From the NCBI RefSeq assembly GCF_009909195.1, contig NZ_JAAAMU010000005.1, positions 62,001 through 126,000 on the forward strand: a stretch of 64,000 nt of DNA. The letters run 5' to 3'. The notes beneath the pieces were generated by a model that was not told the DNA's origin, did not search any database, and saw only the letters and a list, made by a program, of their open reading frames with translations. The translations under genes and the position numbers were made by a program. The DNA comes from Paenibacillus sacheonensis (GTDB lineage Bacteria; Bacillota; Bacilli; Paenibacillales; Paenibacillaceae). This document shows, one piece after another, positions 17,844 through 26,941 of this stretch; the stretch's first letter is position 1, and each line of letters starts with the position of its first letter.

Positions 17844-17918
17844 CGTCAGCACCACCCTTTCGAAATTGGAAAGACTTCTTCCGCCCTATGACTGCCGAGA
17901 AAACTGTACCTGAATCTA

Positions 17919-18012
17919 TTACAGTATAGGGGAGAGAAGAGGACGTTTCGCAAGCTATGGCTTGGTCAGTCGTCCTGTTCCTTGTTACTGTAATTATAAT
18001 TGTTACAGTTAA
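17919..18012. promoter_or_regulatory. Possible operator region with TTACAGT half-sites
   Basis: The 320-base stretch between the IDEAL gene and the molybdopterin oxidoreductase is AT-rich. It contains an inverted repeat ACTGTAA-N9-TTACAGT (17987-18009) and a further TTACAGT at 17919-17925. A TATACT that could be a -10 on the minus strand overlaps the latter (17923-17928), with no convincing -35. No other feature was seen here. Confidence 0.35.
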
Positions 18013-18176
18013 TAATGTCAAGCAACTAACTTAAGTAAAGTGCAGTGATGAACACTGCATAAGCCTAGATGAGCTTCATGCAAATTATAGCGACTGCCTC
18101 GCCGGCAAAAGTAACAATTCCGGGCATTAACCTAACCTAAGTGGCAAGAACCTCTTATGGCTGCGCCGGGCGCGCC

Positions 18177-20228
18177 TTATACTGCCCGTGCCACGCCGAC
18201 GCGTCCCGAGAAAAACGTTGCCCCCTGCCCCATATCCGCGACGCGGTCAGGCGTCAGCGCATTCACGACCGCCTTGCGCGCCGCGCCGTCCGCCCACAAA
18301 CCTTGGCTGACGACGACGCCCGGCAGCACGTCTTCCCCGACGACGGCCGTCAGCTCGCATTCGCCGCGTCCGTTCCATACCCTTACCGCATCTCCGTCCA
18401 AGATGCCCAAGCTCCCTGCATCCGCGGCATTCATATACAGCTTGGGACTCTTCTCCATGGCCGCATGCTTCCCATTGTGGGAGAAGGTCGAGTTCAGGAA
18501 ATTATGATTCGCCGTCGGTATGAACAGGAACGGATACGGTCCGTCATCCACGAGCGGCACGTAAGTCGGCAGCGCGGGAAATCCTTGCCGCTCCATGGAC
18601 GCGGAATACAATTCTATACGTCCGCTGGGCGTACGAAGCTTGCCCGGCAGAATCGGCTTGACTTCAGCCTTGGCGAATTGCCGCTCCTGGAGCAGCGCGG
18701 CGGTAATGCCTTGCAAATTGGGGTTGTTCGGATTATCGAGCGCCTGATCGATCATGGCGAGGTCGCCATCCCGCAGCGCATCGTCTCCATAGCCCATCGC
18801 TTGCGCCAGCAGCCGAAACACGTCCGCGTTGGATTTGCTTTCGCCGTAAGGCGCGATAACCGGCTCTTGAATCTGTACGTAATGATGCCAATAGGACGAA
18901 TACAGATCCGTGTTCTCGAATGCGGACGTCGCCGGCAGCACAATGTCCGCATACTTGGCAGTCTCGGTCATGAACAGCTCGTGCACGACGGTGAACAAGT
19001 CCTCGCGGGCCAAGCCCTCCCTTACTTTGCCGGCCTGCGGTGCAACGACCGCCGGATTCGCGTTATAGACGTATAACGAAGAGATCGGCCGTTCGAGCTC
19101 CAGCAGCGCGCTGCCGATCAGATTCATATTGATGGACCGCGGATGGACCGCATCCCTCGGCTTCAAATTCGACCGTTCAAGCGCGCTTCGGTTCAGGGCT
19201 AGATGACCGCCGTTGCCCTTGATGGCGCCGCCGCCCTTCTTCAGCCACTGTCCCGTCAGCGCCGGCAGGCAGGAGATCGTCCGAGTCGTCATGCCGCCGT
19301 TATCGTGATGCTGCGGTCCATTGCCGATCCGGATGAATGCGGCCCCGTCGACGGTCCCGTACATCCTGGCCAGGCCGACGATATCCTCCGCGGGCACGCC
19401 GGTAATGGCGGATACGAACTCCGGCGTGTAGGTCTTAACATGCTCCCGCAGCTCTTCGTGCCCAACCGTATAGCGTTTCATGAAAGCTTCGTCCACCAAA
19501 TGCTCGTCAAACAGGACATGCATCATTCCGAGCGCCAGCGCCGCATCCGTTCCCGGCTGGATCGGAATGAACCAATCGCCCCATTTGGCGGTTCGGTTGC
19601 GATGCACGTCGATAACGACGACTTTGGCGCCGTTCTTGCGCGCCTTCTCCGCAAGCGTAACCTGATGCATGTTCGTGCTGACCGCATTGATGCCCCACAT
19701 GATGATTACCTTGGCATGAACCGTATCTTCGGGATCTACCCCGTAGCTGCCGCCCATCGTAAATCCATACCCGACGGTGCCGGCAGCTTCGCAGATGGAG
19801 TAAATCAGCCGGCTTGCGTTCATCCGATTGAAGAAGCGGCGGCCCATGCCCTCCGTATTGATCCGGCCCATATTGCCGTAGAAGCTGTAGGGCAGGATCG
19901 ATTCGGGCCCTTCTTCCGCGATCAGCTTCTTCCAGCGGGAGGTTATCTCTTCGACCGCCTCCTCCCAGCTGATACGCTCGAATTGGCCGCTGCCCTTAGG
20001 CCCTGTCCTCCGCAGCGGGTATTGGAGCCGCTTCTCGTCGTAGATCCGGGCGGTCATGTTGCGGACTTTATTGCAGATCGCGCCCTGCGTCACGGGATGC
20101 GAGGGATCGCCTTCGATCTTCACGATCCGATGATCTTGTTTATGAACGAGGAGACCGCACTGGTCGGGACAATCCAAGGAGCAAACGGACGGGAATACGC
20201 CGTTTGCCTGTTCTGTGTAGCTGCTCAT
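18177..20228 (-). CDS. Molybdopterin-dependent oxidoreductase (YoaE-like)
   Basis: A 683-aa member of the DMSO-reductase superfamily. The N terminus binds a [4Fe-4S] cluster: Cys16, Cys20 and Cys24 in VCSLDCPDQCGLL with a fourth Cys in GAICNKVRN. Molybdopterin-binding segments follow (GINAVSTNMHQV, IQPGTDAALALGM, IRIGNGPQHHDNGG), and a C-terminal molydopterin-dinucleotide domain (ANHNFLNSTFSHNG, LYMNAADAGSLGI). It resembles Bacillus YoaE/YyaE enzymes of unknown substrate. No electron-transfer subunit or cofactor gene lies nearby and no Tat signal is present, so it is a cytoplasmic, single-subunit enzyme. AAGGAG 8 bases before 20228 supports this start. Confidence 0.88.
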   Translation of the reverse strand: MSSYTEQANGVFPSVCSLDCPDQCGLLVHKQDHRIVKIEGDPSHPVTQGAICNKVRNMTARIYDEKRLQYPLRRTGPKGSGQFERISWEEAVEEITSRWKKLIAEEGPESILPYSFYGNMGRINTEGMGRRFFNRMNASRLIYSICEAAGTVGYGFTMGGSYGVDPEDTVHAKVIIMWGINAVSTNMHQVTLAEKARKNGAKVVVIDVHRNRTAKWGDWFIPIQPGTDAALALGMMHVLFDEHLVDEAFMKRYTVGHEELREHVKTYTPEFVSAITGVPAEDIVGLARMYGTVDGAAFIRIGNGPQHHDNGGMTTRTISCLPALTGQWLKKGGGAIKGNGGHLALNRSALERSNLKPRDAVHPRSINMNLIGSALLELERPISSLYVYNANPAVVAPQAGKVREGLAREDLFTVVHELFMTETAKYADIVLPATSAFENTDLYSSYWHHYVQIQEPVIAPYGESKSNADVFRLLAQAMGYGDDALRDGDLAMIDQALDNPNNPNLQGITAALLQERQFAKAEVKPILPGKLRTPSGRIELYSASMERQGFPALPTYVPLVDDGPYPFLFIPTANHNFLNSTFSHNGKHAAMEKSPKLYMNAADAGSLGILDGDAVRVWNGRGECELTAVVGEDVLPGVVVSQGLWADGAARKAVVNALTPDRVADMGQGATFFSGRVGVARAV

Positions 20229-20342
20229 GCCGTCTCTCCTTCCCATGGTTCGCGCTTTCAATAGTTTCAGTATAAGGGATTGACGACATGGTCGACAAAC
20301 CAACCCTTGCTCCCGAGGAATCCAGCCACGTCCGGATCTAGC

Positions 20343-20378
20343 AAAAAAGCCCGCCGGACCGAGGGTCCGACAGGCTTT
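20343..20378 (-). terminator. Rho-independent terminator
   Basis: On the minus strand AAAGCCTGTCGGACC pairs with GGTCCGGCGGGCTTT around a three-base loop and runs into six T residues. It lies 6 bases past the stop of the aldo/keto reductase gene. Confidence 0.92.
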
Positions 20379-20384
20379 GACTCT

Positions 20385-21368
20385 TTACTTGACGCCTGTT
20401 TCCAAATAGTTCACTTGCTCCCGCGTCAGCGTCAGATCGCCCGCCGCGCAGCTTTCCTTCACGTATTCCGGCTTCGTTGCCCCGATAATCGGGAATACCG
20501 GAAACGGCTGCGAGGTCAAGTAAGCGAGCGCCACCGCGGAACCGGTCGAACCGAGCTCCGCCGCAAGCGCCTGCACCCGATCCAACCGATCGAAGCTGGC
20601 AGCATTGAAATAGTGACGGGCTACCGTCGATGCGCTTCCTTGGCTGCCCGCTTCCGAGCCTCGGGCATAACGTCCGCTGAAGAAGCCGTTCGCCTGCGAG
20701 GAATACGGGATGACGGTCAACCCGGTTTCCTCGTAATAACGCTTGTCCGATTCCGACATCGCCACCGTCGTCTTATCCCCGATGGAGTCCGGGTTAAGCA
20801 CCGCAAGATTCCATAACGGCTGACTTGCGGCAAACGGCGTAAGGCCGTTGGCGCCGGCATAAGCCTGCGCTTCCGCGATACGCTCCACGGTCCAGTTGGA
20901 GCAGCCGATGCTGCGGATCTTGCCGGCTCGGACCTGCTCATCGAGCGCATCCATGATGCCGTCGACCGGGATGGAACGATCGTCTCGGTGGAGCCAATAC
21001 AAATCGATATAATCCGTTTGCAGCTGCGCCAAGCTCCGGTCGACATCGGCAACGATATCGTTCCTGCCGAGCCTTCCGATATGCATCGAAGCCAGATCGG
21101 GATGTCCGCCTTTGGTAGCGAGCACGAGCTTATCGCGGTTGCCGCGTTCCTTCAGCCACTTGCCGAGCCGGATTTCCGTCAGGCTTATGCCCTGATTCAG
21201 CCAATCGTCATAGACGAGCGCCGTGTCGAAGAAATTACCCTCCAGCTCGACGTACAAGTCGAACAGCCGAAACGCGTCCGCTTCCGGCATGCCGCCTCCG
21301 AAGCCGGCAGTCCCCATTACGATGACTGCGGCACTCAGATCGGTGCCCGGTATTGTTCTGTACTGCAT
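20385..21368 (-). CDS. Aldo/keto reductase
   Basis: A 327-aa NADPH-dependent (alpha/beta)8 reductase. The catalytic set is visible: Asp/Tyr in FFDTALVYDDW, Lys in LVLATKGGHPDL, and His in DLYWLHRDD. The C-terminal cofactor region is FPIIGATKPEYVKESCAA. It is a clear paralogue of the protein at 49858-50844 (shared DYIDLYWLHRDD, QPLWNLAVLNP, SSQANGFF). The ATG at 21368 is preferred to the upstream TTG, which lies within the GGGAGGG site. Substrate is unknown. Confidence 0.88.
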   Translation of the reverse strand: MQYRTIPGTDLSAAVIVMGTAGFGGGMPEADAFRLFDLYVELEGNFFDTALVYDDWLNQGISLTEIRLGKWLKERGNRDKLVLATKGGHPDLASMHIGRLGRNDIVADVDRSLAQLQTDYIDLYWLHRDDRSIPVDGIMDALDEQVRAGKIRSIGCSNWTVERIAEAQAYAGANGLTPFAASQPLWNLAVLNPDSIGDKTTVAMSESDKRYYEETGLTVIPYSSQANGFFSGRYARGSEAGSQGSASTVARHYFNAASFDRLDRVQALAAELGSTGSAVALAYLTSQPFPVFPIIGATKPEYVKESCAAGDLTLTREQVNYLETGVK

Positions 21369-21483
21369 GTTTCGCAATCCCTCCCGTTCAATCGGTCTCG
21401 TTCATGATACGCAGCGACAATTGCCTCTTCATGATGCCATATTCAGGAGGGAGCGGCAATGCAATTCGCTATCGATACGCTCG

Positions 21484-23367
21484 CTACTTCGCAGCAGACG
21501 CGCTTCCGTCTTTATTCGGCAGGTACGTCACGTAGCTGTCCGATAGATTCAACAGGTTCAGCGCACGCTCATACTGCGATTCCGTCGCCGGCGTCGTTGC
21601 GGTCTCGCCCGGAAGCGGGAAGTTCGTGCCGTCCTCGAAGCCTTTGCCGGGAAGGAACACGCTCTCGTCCGAAATAAACGAACCGGAAGGGAGGAAATGC
21701 CGCATCGGCAGCACATTGGACGTTTGATTGAACAAGTCCTGACCGAAATGAATTTGGTTCGACGTCGATACGCCAAGCAGATTCGCCACGGTCGGCAAAA
21801 TGTCGATTTGCCCGCCGACATCGTGCTGCACGGACGGATACGTCACGCCCGGCACGCTCAGGATAAGCGGAATGCGGAACATATCGGGATATCCGTATTC
21901 ATGGCCAAGCATATCCTTCAGCATATCCTTCTCGTCCCCGCTGAGCGAGTATATCGGAAGTCCTTGATGGTCACCATACATAACGATGATGCTGTCATCC
22001 CACAGCCCGCTGTCTTTCAGGCCTTGAATGAAAGAGCCGAGGGCATAATCCGCATAATTCTGCGCATGGATATAGTTGCCTACGAGCGTGCCTTCCATGT
22101 TTTCGGGAAGCGTCATTTTGTATTTCGATTCCGGGATGTGGTACGGATGATGCGCGCTCATGGAAATAACCTGCGCGTAGAACGGTTTATCGGATTGATC
22201 CATCCGCTTCAATTCGGGAATGGTCTTCGCGTAAAGCACTTCATCGGAAGAGCCGAATGCGATGTGATCCTCGTCCCCGTAGAACTTCTGGTCGTAATAC
22301 TTATCCCAGCCGATCGACGCGTAAAGCTCGTTCCGGTTCCAGAAATGAACCTCGTTCGTATGGAACGTCGCCGTATCGTAGCCGTTCGCGTGAAGCAATT
22401 TCGGCAGGCTCGGCAGTGCTTTCTCGACGTATGAATCGGTTGCCGCCTCGTGATGCGGTACATACAGCGACGTATTCACGACATATTCGGCATCGGACGT
22501 CGTACCTTGGCCAACCATCGTATAGAAGCGGTCGTAGTGGAAGGTTTCCTGAACCAGTTTGTTCAAGTTCGGCGTTACTTCCTGACCGTCGATTTTCAAG
22601 CCGATCAAGAAATCCTGGAACGATTCCATTTGCAGGATAATCAGATTCTTGCCTTTGGCGGCGCCGAAGTTCTTGGGAGCTGCCGGCTGCTGCACGCCTT
22701 TCAGCGCGTCGATATTCGCTTGCGTGATTTTATCCATCGGCTGAATGACGTCCTTCTCCGTCGAATCGGAGAGAAGCGTGAACACCTCGTAATTGAGAAT
22801 GCCCATGTCTGCCGCCTGTTTGTTTTCGTTCATGCTTGCGCGATTCGGCCAAACGTTGAATACGCAGACCATCAGCGATGCGATGATCATGGCATACAGC
22901 GTTGCTTTCCGTGCAGGACGAAGGTTTCTGCTTGCCGAGTAAGCATTCGCGTATTTCTTTTTTCTCTTCTGCCAGAACATGACAACGGCCAAGATGATAA
23001 CATCGATGAAGAACAGCAAATAATAGGGATCCAGCAGGGAATAGGTGCTCTCGCCCACCTTCGTCACTTTATCGGCTTGGTGCAGCGCGTGGTACGTGAC
23101 GATGACGCCATAATATTTGTAATACATGACGACCGTGAAATAGAGCAGCGTAATTAATAAATCGGCTATTAAATAATAGAGTGCTTTCCGCTTGCTAGCG
23201 AACAGTTCGAGGCAGCAGAATACGATCCATATGAACGGAAGCTCCGTAACGATCGTTTCCCATGAGAATCCGATGTCGAACACGACATACATGACGAGGC
23301 TGCCTTTGATGAGCAAGAGCAGCGTGAACAGCAGAAAACGCCGGCTTAACAGATTAGACCAAAACAT
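21484..23367 (-). CDS. LTA synthase family protein (membrane sulfatase-fold phosphoglycerol transferase)
   Basis: A 627-aa protein. Five hydrophobic helices in the first ~200 residues anchor an extracellular sulfatase-fold domain. NLIILQMESFQDFLIG carries the metal-binding Glu, GQGTTSDAEY the nucleophilic Thr (about residue 287), and MYGDHQG a metal-binding Asp-His. These are hallmarks of LtaS-type enzymes that polymerise or prime glycerol phosphate on lipoteichoic acid. Start 23367 is inferred from AGGTGAT 7 bases before it; two in-frame ATGs lie at 23376 and 23385. It stands alone, so which of LtaS, YfnI, YqgS or YvgJ it resembles in function is open. Confidence 0.88.
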   Translation of the reverse strand: MFWSNLLSRRFLLFTLLLLIKGSLVMYVVFDIGFSWETIVTELPFIWIVFCCLELFASKRKALYYLIADLLITLLYFTVVMYYKYYGVIVTYHALHQADKVTKVGESTYSLLDPYYLLFFIDVIILAVVMFWQKRKKKYANAYSASRNLRPARKATLYAMIIASLMVCVFNVWPNRASMNENKQAADMGILNYEVFTLLSDSTEKDVIQPMDKITQANIDALKGVQQPAAPKNFGAAKGKNLIILQMESFQDFLIGLKIDGQEVTPNLNKLVQETFHYDRFYTMVGQGTTSDAEYVVNTSLYVPHHEAATDSYVEKALPSLPKLLHANGYDTATFHTNEVHFWNRNELYASIGWDKYYDQKFYGDEDHIAFGSSDEVLYAKTIPELKRMDQSDKPFYAQVISMSAHHPYHIPESKYKMTLPENMEGTLVGNYIHAQNYADYALGSFIQGLKDSGLWDDSIIVMYGDHQGLPIYSLSGDEKDMLKDMLGHEYGYPDMFRIPLILSVPGVTYPSVQHDVGGQIDILPTVANLLGVSTSNQIHFGQDLFNQTSNVLPMRHFLPSGSFISDESVFLPGKGFEDGTNFPLPGETATTPATESQYERALNLLNLSDSYVTYLPNKDGSASAAK

Positions 23368-23578
23368 CCCTTTCATCACCTTCATGACTTTGATTGTAAA
23401 GTCAGACTGACCTGCGAGCAGATCGTCCGAAACTTTCTACATGCGCTTCCGATTGATAGACGACGGGTCAGCCGAAACGAAGAAGAAGAAACGGCGTCGC
23501 CGCCCTCTCGGGCTGCGAAGCGAGTTTCTTCCGATGAAACCTTGCCGCGTATAAAGCTTCATGCAGCGTTCCTTGCGC

Positions 23579-24217
23579 TCAGCTGATGATCTCCCCGTCA
23601 AACGGCTGCCAGAGACTTACCGTGAAATCGACCATTTCTTCCAGATAAGCGGAAACATCCGGCTCTGGCAAAACCTTGATGCCGATGATAGAGCTGAAAA
23701 TATACTGCATCCACATCGACAGCAATTGGCGGGCCGCCAGCGTGAAATTCATGAATCGGATTTCGCCCTTGGCATGCCGTCGCCTGAGAACGTCCGCGAT
23801 CGATTCTACCCGCTCGGACACCATGACGGACAACTGCTTCGCTTCCTCCAAATCTAGCAAATCGTTCTCGCGGAACAAAATACGCATGAGGTCGAGATCG
23901 TCGAGAAACAATTCATAGATCTTCTTCATGATGACGAGCAGCGCTTCGCGAAGCGGCAGATGTTCGATCTTCTCATGCGTTAGCTGTTTGATTTCGAGGA
24001 CGCGATGCTCAAAACTTTCCCGCAGCAGGACAGACATGATTTCTTGCTTCCCGCCGGGAAAATAATGATAGAGAATGCCATCGCCCTTCTGAATCTGTCT
24101 CGTGATCGCACGAACCGGAGTTCCGTGATAGCCCATCTCGGCGAAAAGGTTTTTAGCGGTATCTAGCAGCTTCTCTCTGGTTGCGACTGCTTGTTCTTTT
24201 CGACTGATTTGAGCCAT
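23579..24217 (-). CDS. TetR family transcriptional regulator
   Basis: A 212-aa regulator. The N-terminal TetR helix-turn-helix (TREKLLDTAKNLFAEMGYHGTPVRAIT then GDGILYHYFPGGKQEIM) is clear, with an all-helical ligand domain after it. GGAGGTAACGGACA precedes the ATG. It lies between an LTA-synthase-like gene and an SDR operon, with no close partner; its target is unknown. Downstream, 23475-23535 holds an imperfect GAAGAAAC/GTTTCTTC inverted repeat that may be its terminator. Confidence 0.87.
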   Translation of the reverse strand: MAQISRKEQAVATREKLLDTAKNLFAEMGYHGTPVRAITRQIQKGDGILYHYFPGGKQEIMSVLLRESFEHRVLEIKQLTHEKIEHLPLREALLVIMKKIYELFLDDLDLMRILFRENDLLDLEEAKQLSVMVSERVESIADVLRRRHAKGEIRFMNFTLAARQLLSMWMQYIFSSIIGIKVLPEPDVSAYLEEMVDFTVSLWQPFDGEIIS

Positions 24218-24304
24218 TGTCCGTTACCTCCAGCTTTCGTTGAACGATCGTACAGTGAGAAGTATAGTACCGGTCCGCTCGTTCTGTCAATCCTAAGATG
24301 ATCG

Positions 24305-25075
24305 TCAACGCAGACTCGATCCGCCATCAACCGTCAGCACTTGGCCGGTCACTTGAAGGCTCAATGACGATGCCATGAAAATCACGCTGTCCGCAATGTC
24401 CTGTCCCGTCTGAATGCGCCCCATCGGCATCCTCGCGGAGACGTCGGCGAACAGCTTGTCGGGATCGACGCCGGCGTCCCTCAGTCTCGACGTCTCTCCT
24501 TCCGATGCCACCCAGCCCGGCTGAACGCAGTTCACGCGAATGCCGTGCTTCGCGAAACCCTTGGCCAAATTCCGGGTCAGCGTAATCAAGCCGCCCTTGG
24601 ATACCGCATACGCCATGGCCGCGGGGTCTCCGCTCCTCGCGTGCGTGGAGCCGATATTCACGATGCTGCCGACTCCCTGCTCGATCATCCCGGGCACGAA
24701 CGCCTGGCACATCAGATACGCGCCCTTCAAGTTAATACCCATTAATCGCTCCCAGAACGCCTCATCCGTATGAAGAAGATCGGCCCTCGGAAAAATACCC
24801 GCATTATTGACGAGCGTATGAACGGTTCCGTGCTTCGCCTGTACTTCTGAAGCCAGCGCCTGAATGTCGTCATAGCTGGATACGTCGCAGCGGACAAAAT
24901 GGGCTTCATGCCCTTCTTCGCACAGCTGGCGCGCAGTTTCGGAGCCTGCCTCGTCAACGTCCGCAATGACGACACGCGCGCCGAACTGCGCGAATCGCTC
25001 CACGATAGCTCTGCCGATGCCTTGCGAGCCGCCGGTCACGATGACCAGCCTGCCGGCGATGCCGATTCCCATCAT
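24305..25075 (-). CDS. SDR family oxidoreductase (fourth gene of SDR/isomerase operon)
   Basis: A 256-aa short-chain dehydrogenase. It has the NAD(P) motif TGGSQGIGRAI, Asp of VIADVDEAG (suggesting NAD preference), NNAG in LVNNAGIFP, and catalytic Ser...Tyr-x3-Lys in AYAVSKGG. The C terminus ends in VTGQVLTVDGGSSLR. ATGA overlap with the previous SDR stop shows coupling. It is last of four genes (26942-27718 first). Substrate is unknown. Confidence 0.88.
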   Translation of the reverse strand: MMGIGIAGRLVIVTGGSQGIGRAIVERFAQFGARVVIADVDEAGSETARQLCEEGHEAHFVRCDVSSYDDIQALASEVQAKHGTVHTLVNNAGIFPRADLLHTDEAFWERLMGINLKGAYLMCQAFVPGMIEQGVGSIVNIGSTHARSGDPAAMAYAVSKGGLITLTRNLAKGFAKHGIRVNCVQPGWVASEGETSRLRDAGVDPDKLFADVSARMPMGRIQTGQDIADSVIFMASSLSLQVTGQVLTVDGGSSLR

Positions 25076-25881
25076 CGCGGCTTCACATCCTTCCGCGAAG
25101 CCGCTTCGTACGCAATGGCCGGTATTTGCGTCGCGAGCTTGCCGCCGCTGACATCAATCATCGTGCCGGTGATATAAGCGGCTAGATCGGAGGACAAGAA
25201 GCAGATCAGATTCGCTACGTCTGCCTTGCTGCCCCAGCGGCGCAGCGTCAGCGTATCGAGCAGACGCTGCTGACGTTCCTCGTTCAACTCCGCGAAGTGG
25301 TTCATATCCGTCGGAATCATGCCTGGGGAGTAGCAGTTGACGGTAATGTCCCACGGCCCCAATTCTCCGGCCAGCACGCGCGTAAACTGCTTCACCGCCG
25401 CCTTGGAGGAGGCGTAAGCGGCGCTTCCGTAAGAAGGCACGATGGCGGCAAACGAAGCCGCGTTCAGAATCCTGCCCTGCCGCTGCGCTTTCATGACCGG
25501 GGCTACCGCCTTGCACATCAGGAACGTCCCCTTCAAATTAATGTCCAGGTTCGCGTCCCACACGTCCTCGCCCAGCGTCTCCACGGTGCCGCCGCTTGCA
25601 ACGCCGGCGTTGTTGACCAGAATATCGATGCGCCCGAAGCGCTCGGCCACTTCTTGTACAACTTCCAATACGCGGCTGCCGTCCCGAACGTCGCAATTAT
25701 ATTGCGCGCCTTCATAACCGCGCTCCGCAAACAGGCCGCCGAGCTCGTTCAACAGCTCCGGTCGGATATCCAGCGCGACCGTCTTCACTCCTTCATGAGC
25801 CAGCGTCAGCGCGATTTCCCGGCCGATTCCCCTTCCCGCTCCGGTAACGACCGCTACTTTGCCCTTCAAATCGATGATCAT
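25072..25881 (-). CDS. SDR family oxidoreductase (third gene of operon)
   Basis: A 269-aa short-chain dehydrogenase with TGAGRGIGREI, an NAD-favouring Asp in VALDIRPE, NNAG in LVNNAGVASGG and Tyr-x3-Lys in AYASSKAAV. Both ends overlap neighbours in ATGA pairs (isomerase upstream at 25878, SDR downstream at 25075), so the genes are translationally coupled. The C-terminal tail after VSGGKLATQ is longer than in most SDRs. Confidence 0.88.
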   Translation of the reverse strand: MIIDLKGKVAVVTGAGRGIGREIALTLAHEGVKTVALDIRPELLNELGGLFAERGYEGAQYNCDVRDGSRVLEVVQEVAERFGRIDILVNNAGVASGGTVETLGEDVWDANLDINLKGTFLMCKAVAPVMKAQRQGRILNAASFAAIVPSYGSAAYASSKAAVKQFTRVLAGELGPWDITVNCYSPGMIPTDMNHFAELNEERQQRLLDTLTLRRWGSKADVANLICFLSSDLAAYITGTMIDVSGGKLATQIPAIAYEAASRKDVKPR

Positions 25882-26879
25882 AAGAAAGCCTCCCCGGATT
25901 CGTTCGAATCGACTTCTTCTAACAGCGACTGCATGTAGGCGATGCTTGAACGAAGCTGCGAGCGCTCGTAGGCGTTGACGTCATCCGGCGCCGCTTCGCG
26001 CTCATGCGGCGTCCGCCAGTCCGCCGCGGGCTTGCTGTTCGCATGGACGAACCGCATCAATTCAGCCAGCTGCCGGGCGGAACGTTCCGGATACGCCGGC
26101 CAGTAATCGTCGGCGAGCACGCGGATATGACGCGCTTCCAGCGCGCCGATCTCGATCGACATCGGCAGATCCTGCAGCCCGGACCGACGGAACAGCGACA
26201 TCAAAGCCGGAAAATCGACCACGCCTTGTCCCAGCGGACAACGCACCAGCCGATAACCTTCTTCGCTTGGGTAGATCCAGTAGTCCTTGAGATGCACGTT
26301 CTTGATATGCGGCGCGATCCGACGGGCAAATTCGACGGGCTCCTCCGCCGTAGCGAGCGGGTTGCCGGTATCGAGCGTCAGGCCGAAATTCGGGGAAGCG
26401 ATGGATTCGCACAGCCAGACCAGCTCCTCGGAAGCGAGATCCTGGTGATTCTCCAAGGCGATCGTCACGCCTTCTTGTTCCGCGATGCGAACGGCGGCCG
26501 TCAGCCCTTCCCGCACTTCCTCCATGAAGGCTCCCCAACTGCCGGCCAAATGCCGTCGGTCGCCTCCGATCCGCGCCCCTCCGGCAACGGTACGCACGAT
26601 CCGCGCCCCGCTCGCTGCCGCCAGCCGGCAGGCTTCTCCGAGCTTAGCGGGATCATAGCCTCCGGAAGCGACTGCCACATAAAACCCCTTCTCCCGCGTC
26701 AGTTCGGCGATCGCCGATAGATCGGAAGCGGCAAGGATCACCTCCGGGAGCTCGACGCCCTGCAGGTTGGCGCCAAGTGACCAGGCGATCACGTTCTCGG
26801 CGTTCATAGGCCGCTTGCCCGATCGGGGATGAAGCCCCATTGCATACGTGGTGCCGTACATGGATAGACCGATTCGCAT
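25878..26879 (-). CDS. Sugar phosphate isomerase/epimerase family protein (second gene of operon)
   Basis: A 333-aa AP_endonuc_2 TIM barrel. Metal-site residues are present in IALENHQDL (Glu), LTLDTGNPLAT (Asp), IKNVHLKDYWI (His) and MSIEIGALEARH (Glu). After ~residue 285 it has a C-terminal extension rich in Arg and Glu not typical of the family. AAGGAG 9 bases before 26879 supports this start. It lies between SDR genes, so it likely isomerises an oxidised sugar or sugar acid handled by them. Confidence 0.82.
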   Translation of the reverse strand: MRIGLSMYGTTYAMGLHPRSGKRPMNAENVIAWSLGANLQGVELPEVILAASDLSAIAELTREKGFYVAVASGGYDPAKLGEACRLAAASGARIVRTVAGGARIGGDRRHLAGSWGAFMEEVREGLTAAVRIAEQEGVTIALENHQDLASEELVWLCESIASPNFGLTLDTGNPLATAEEPVEFARRIAPHIKNVHLKDYWIYPSEEGYRLVRCPLGQGVVDFPALMSLFRRSGLQDLPMSIEIGALEARHIRVLADDYWPAYPERSARQLAELMRFVHANSKPAADWRTPHEREAAPDDVNAYERSQLRSSIAYMQSLLEEVDSNESGEAFL

Positions 26880-26941
26880 GCCGTTCACTCCTTTGAATGG
26901 AATAGATCGATGAGCGAATGATTGAACCAGGACGCTCGTCT

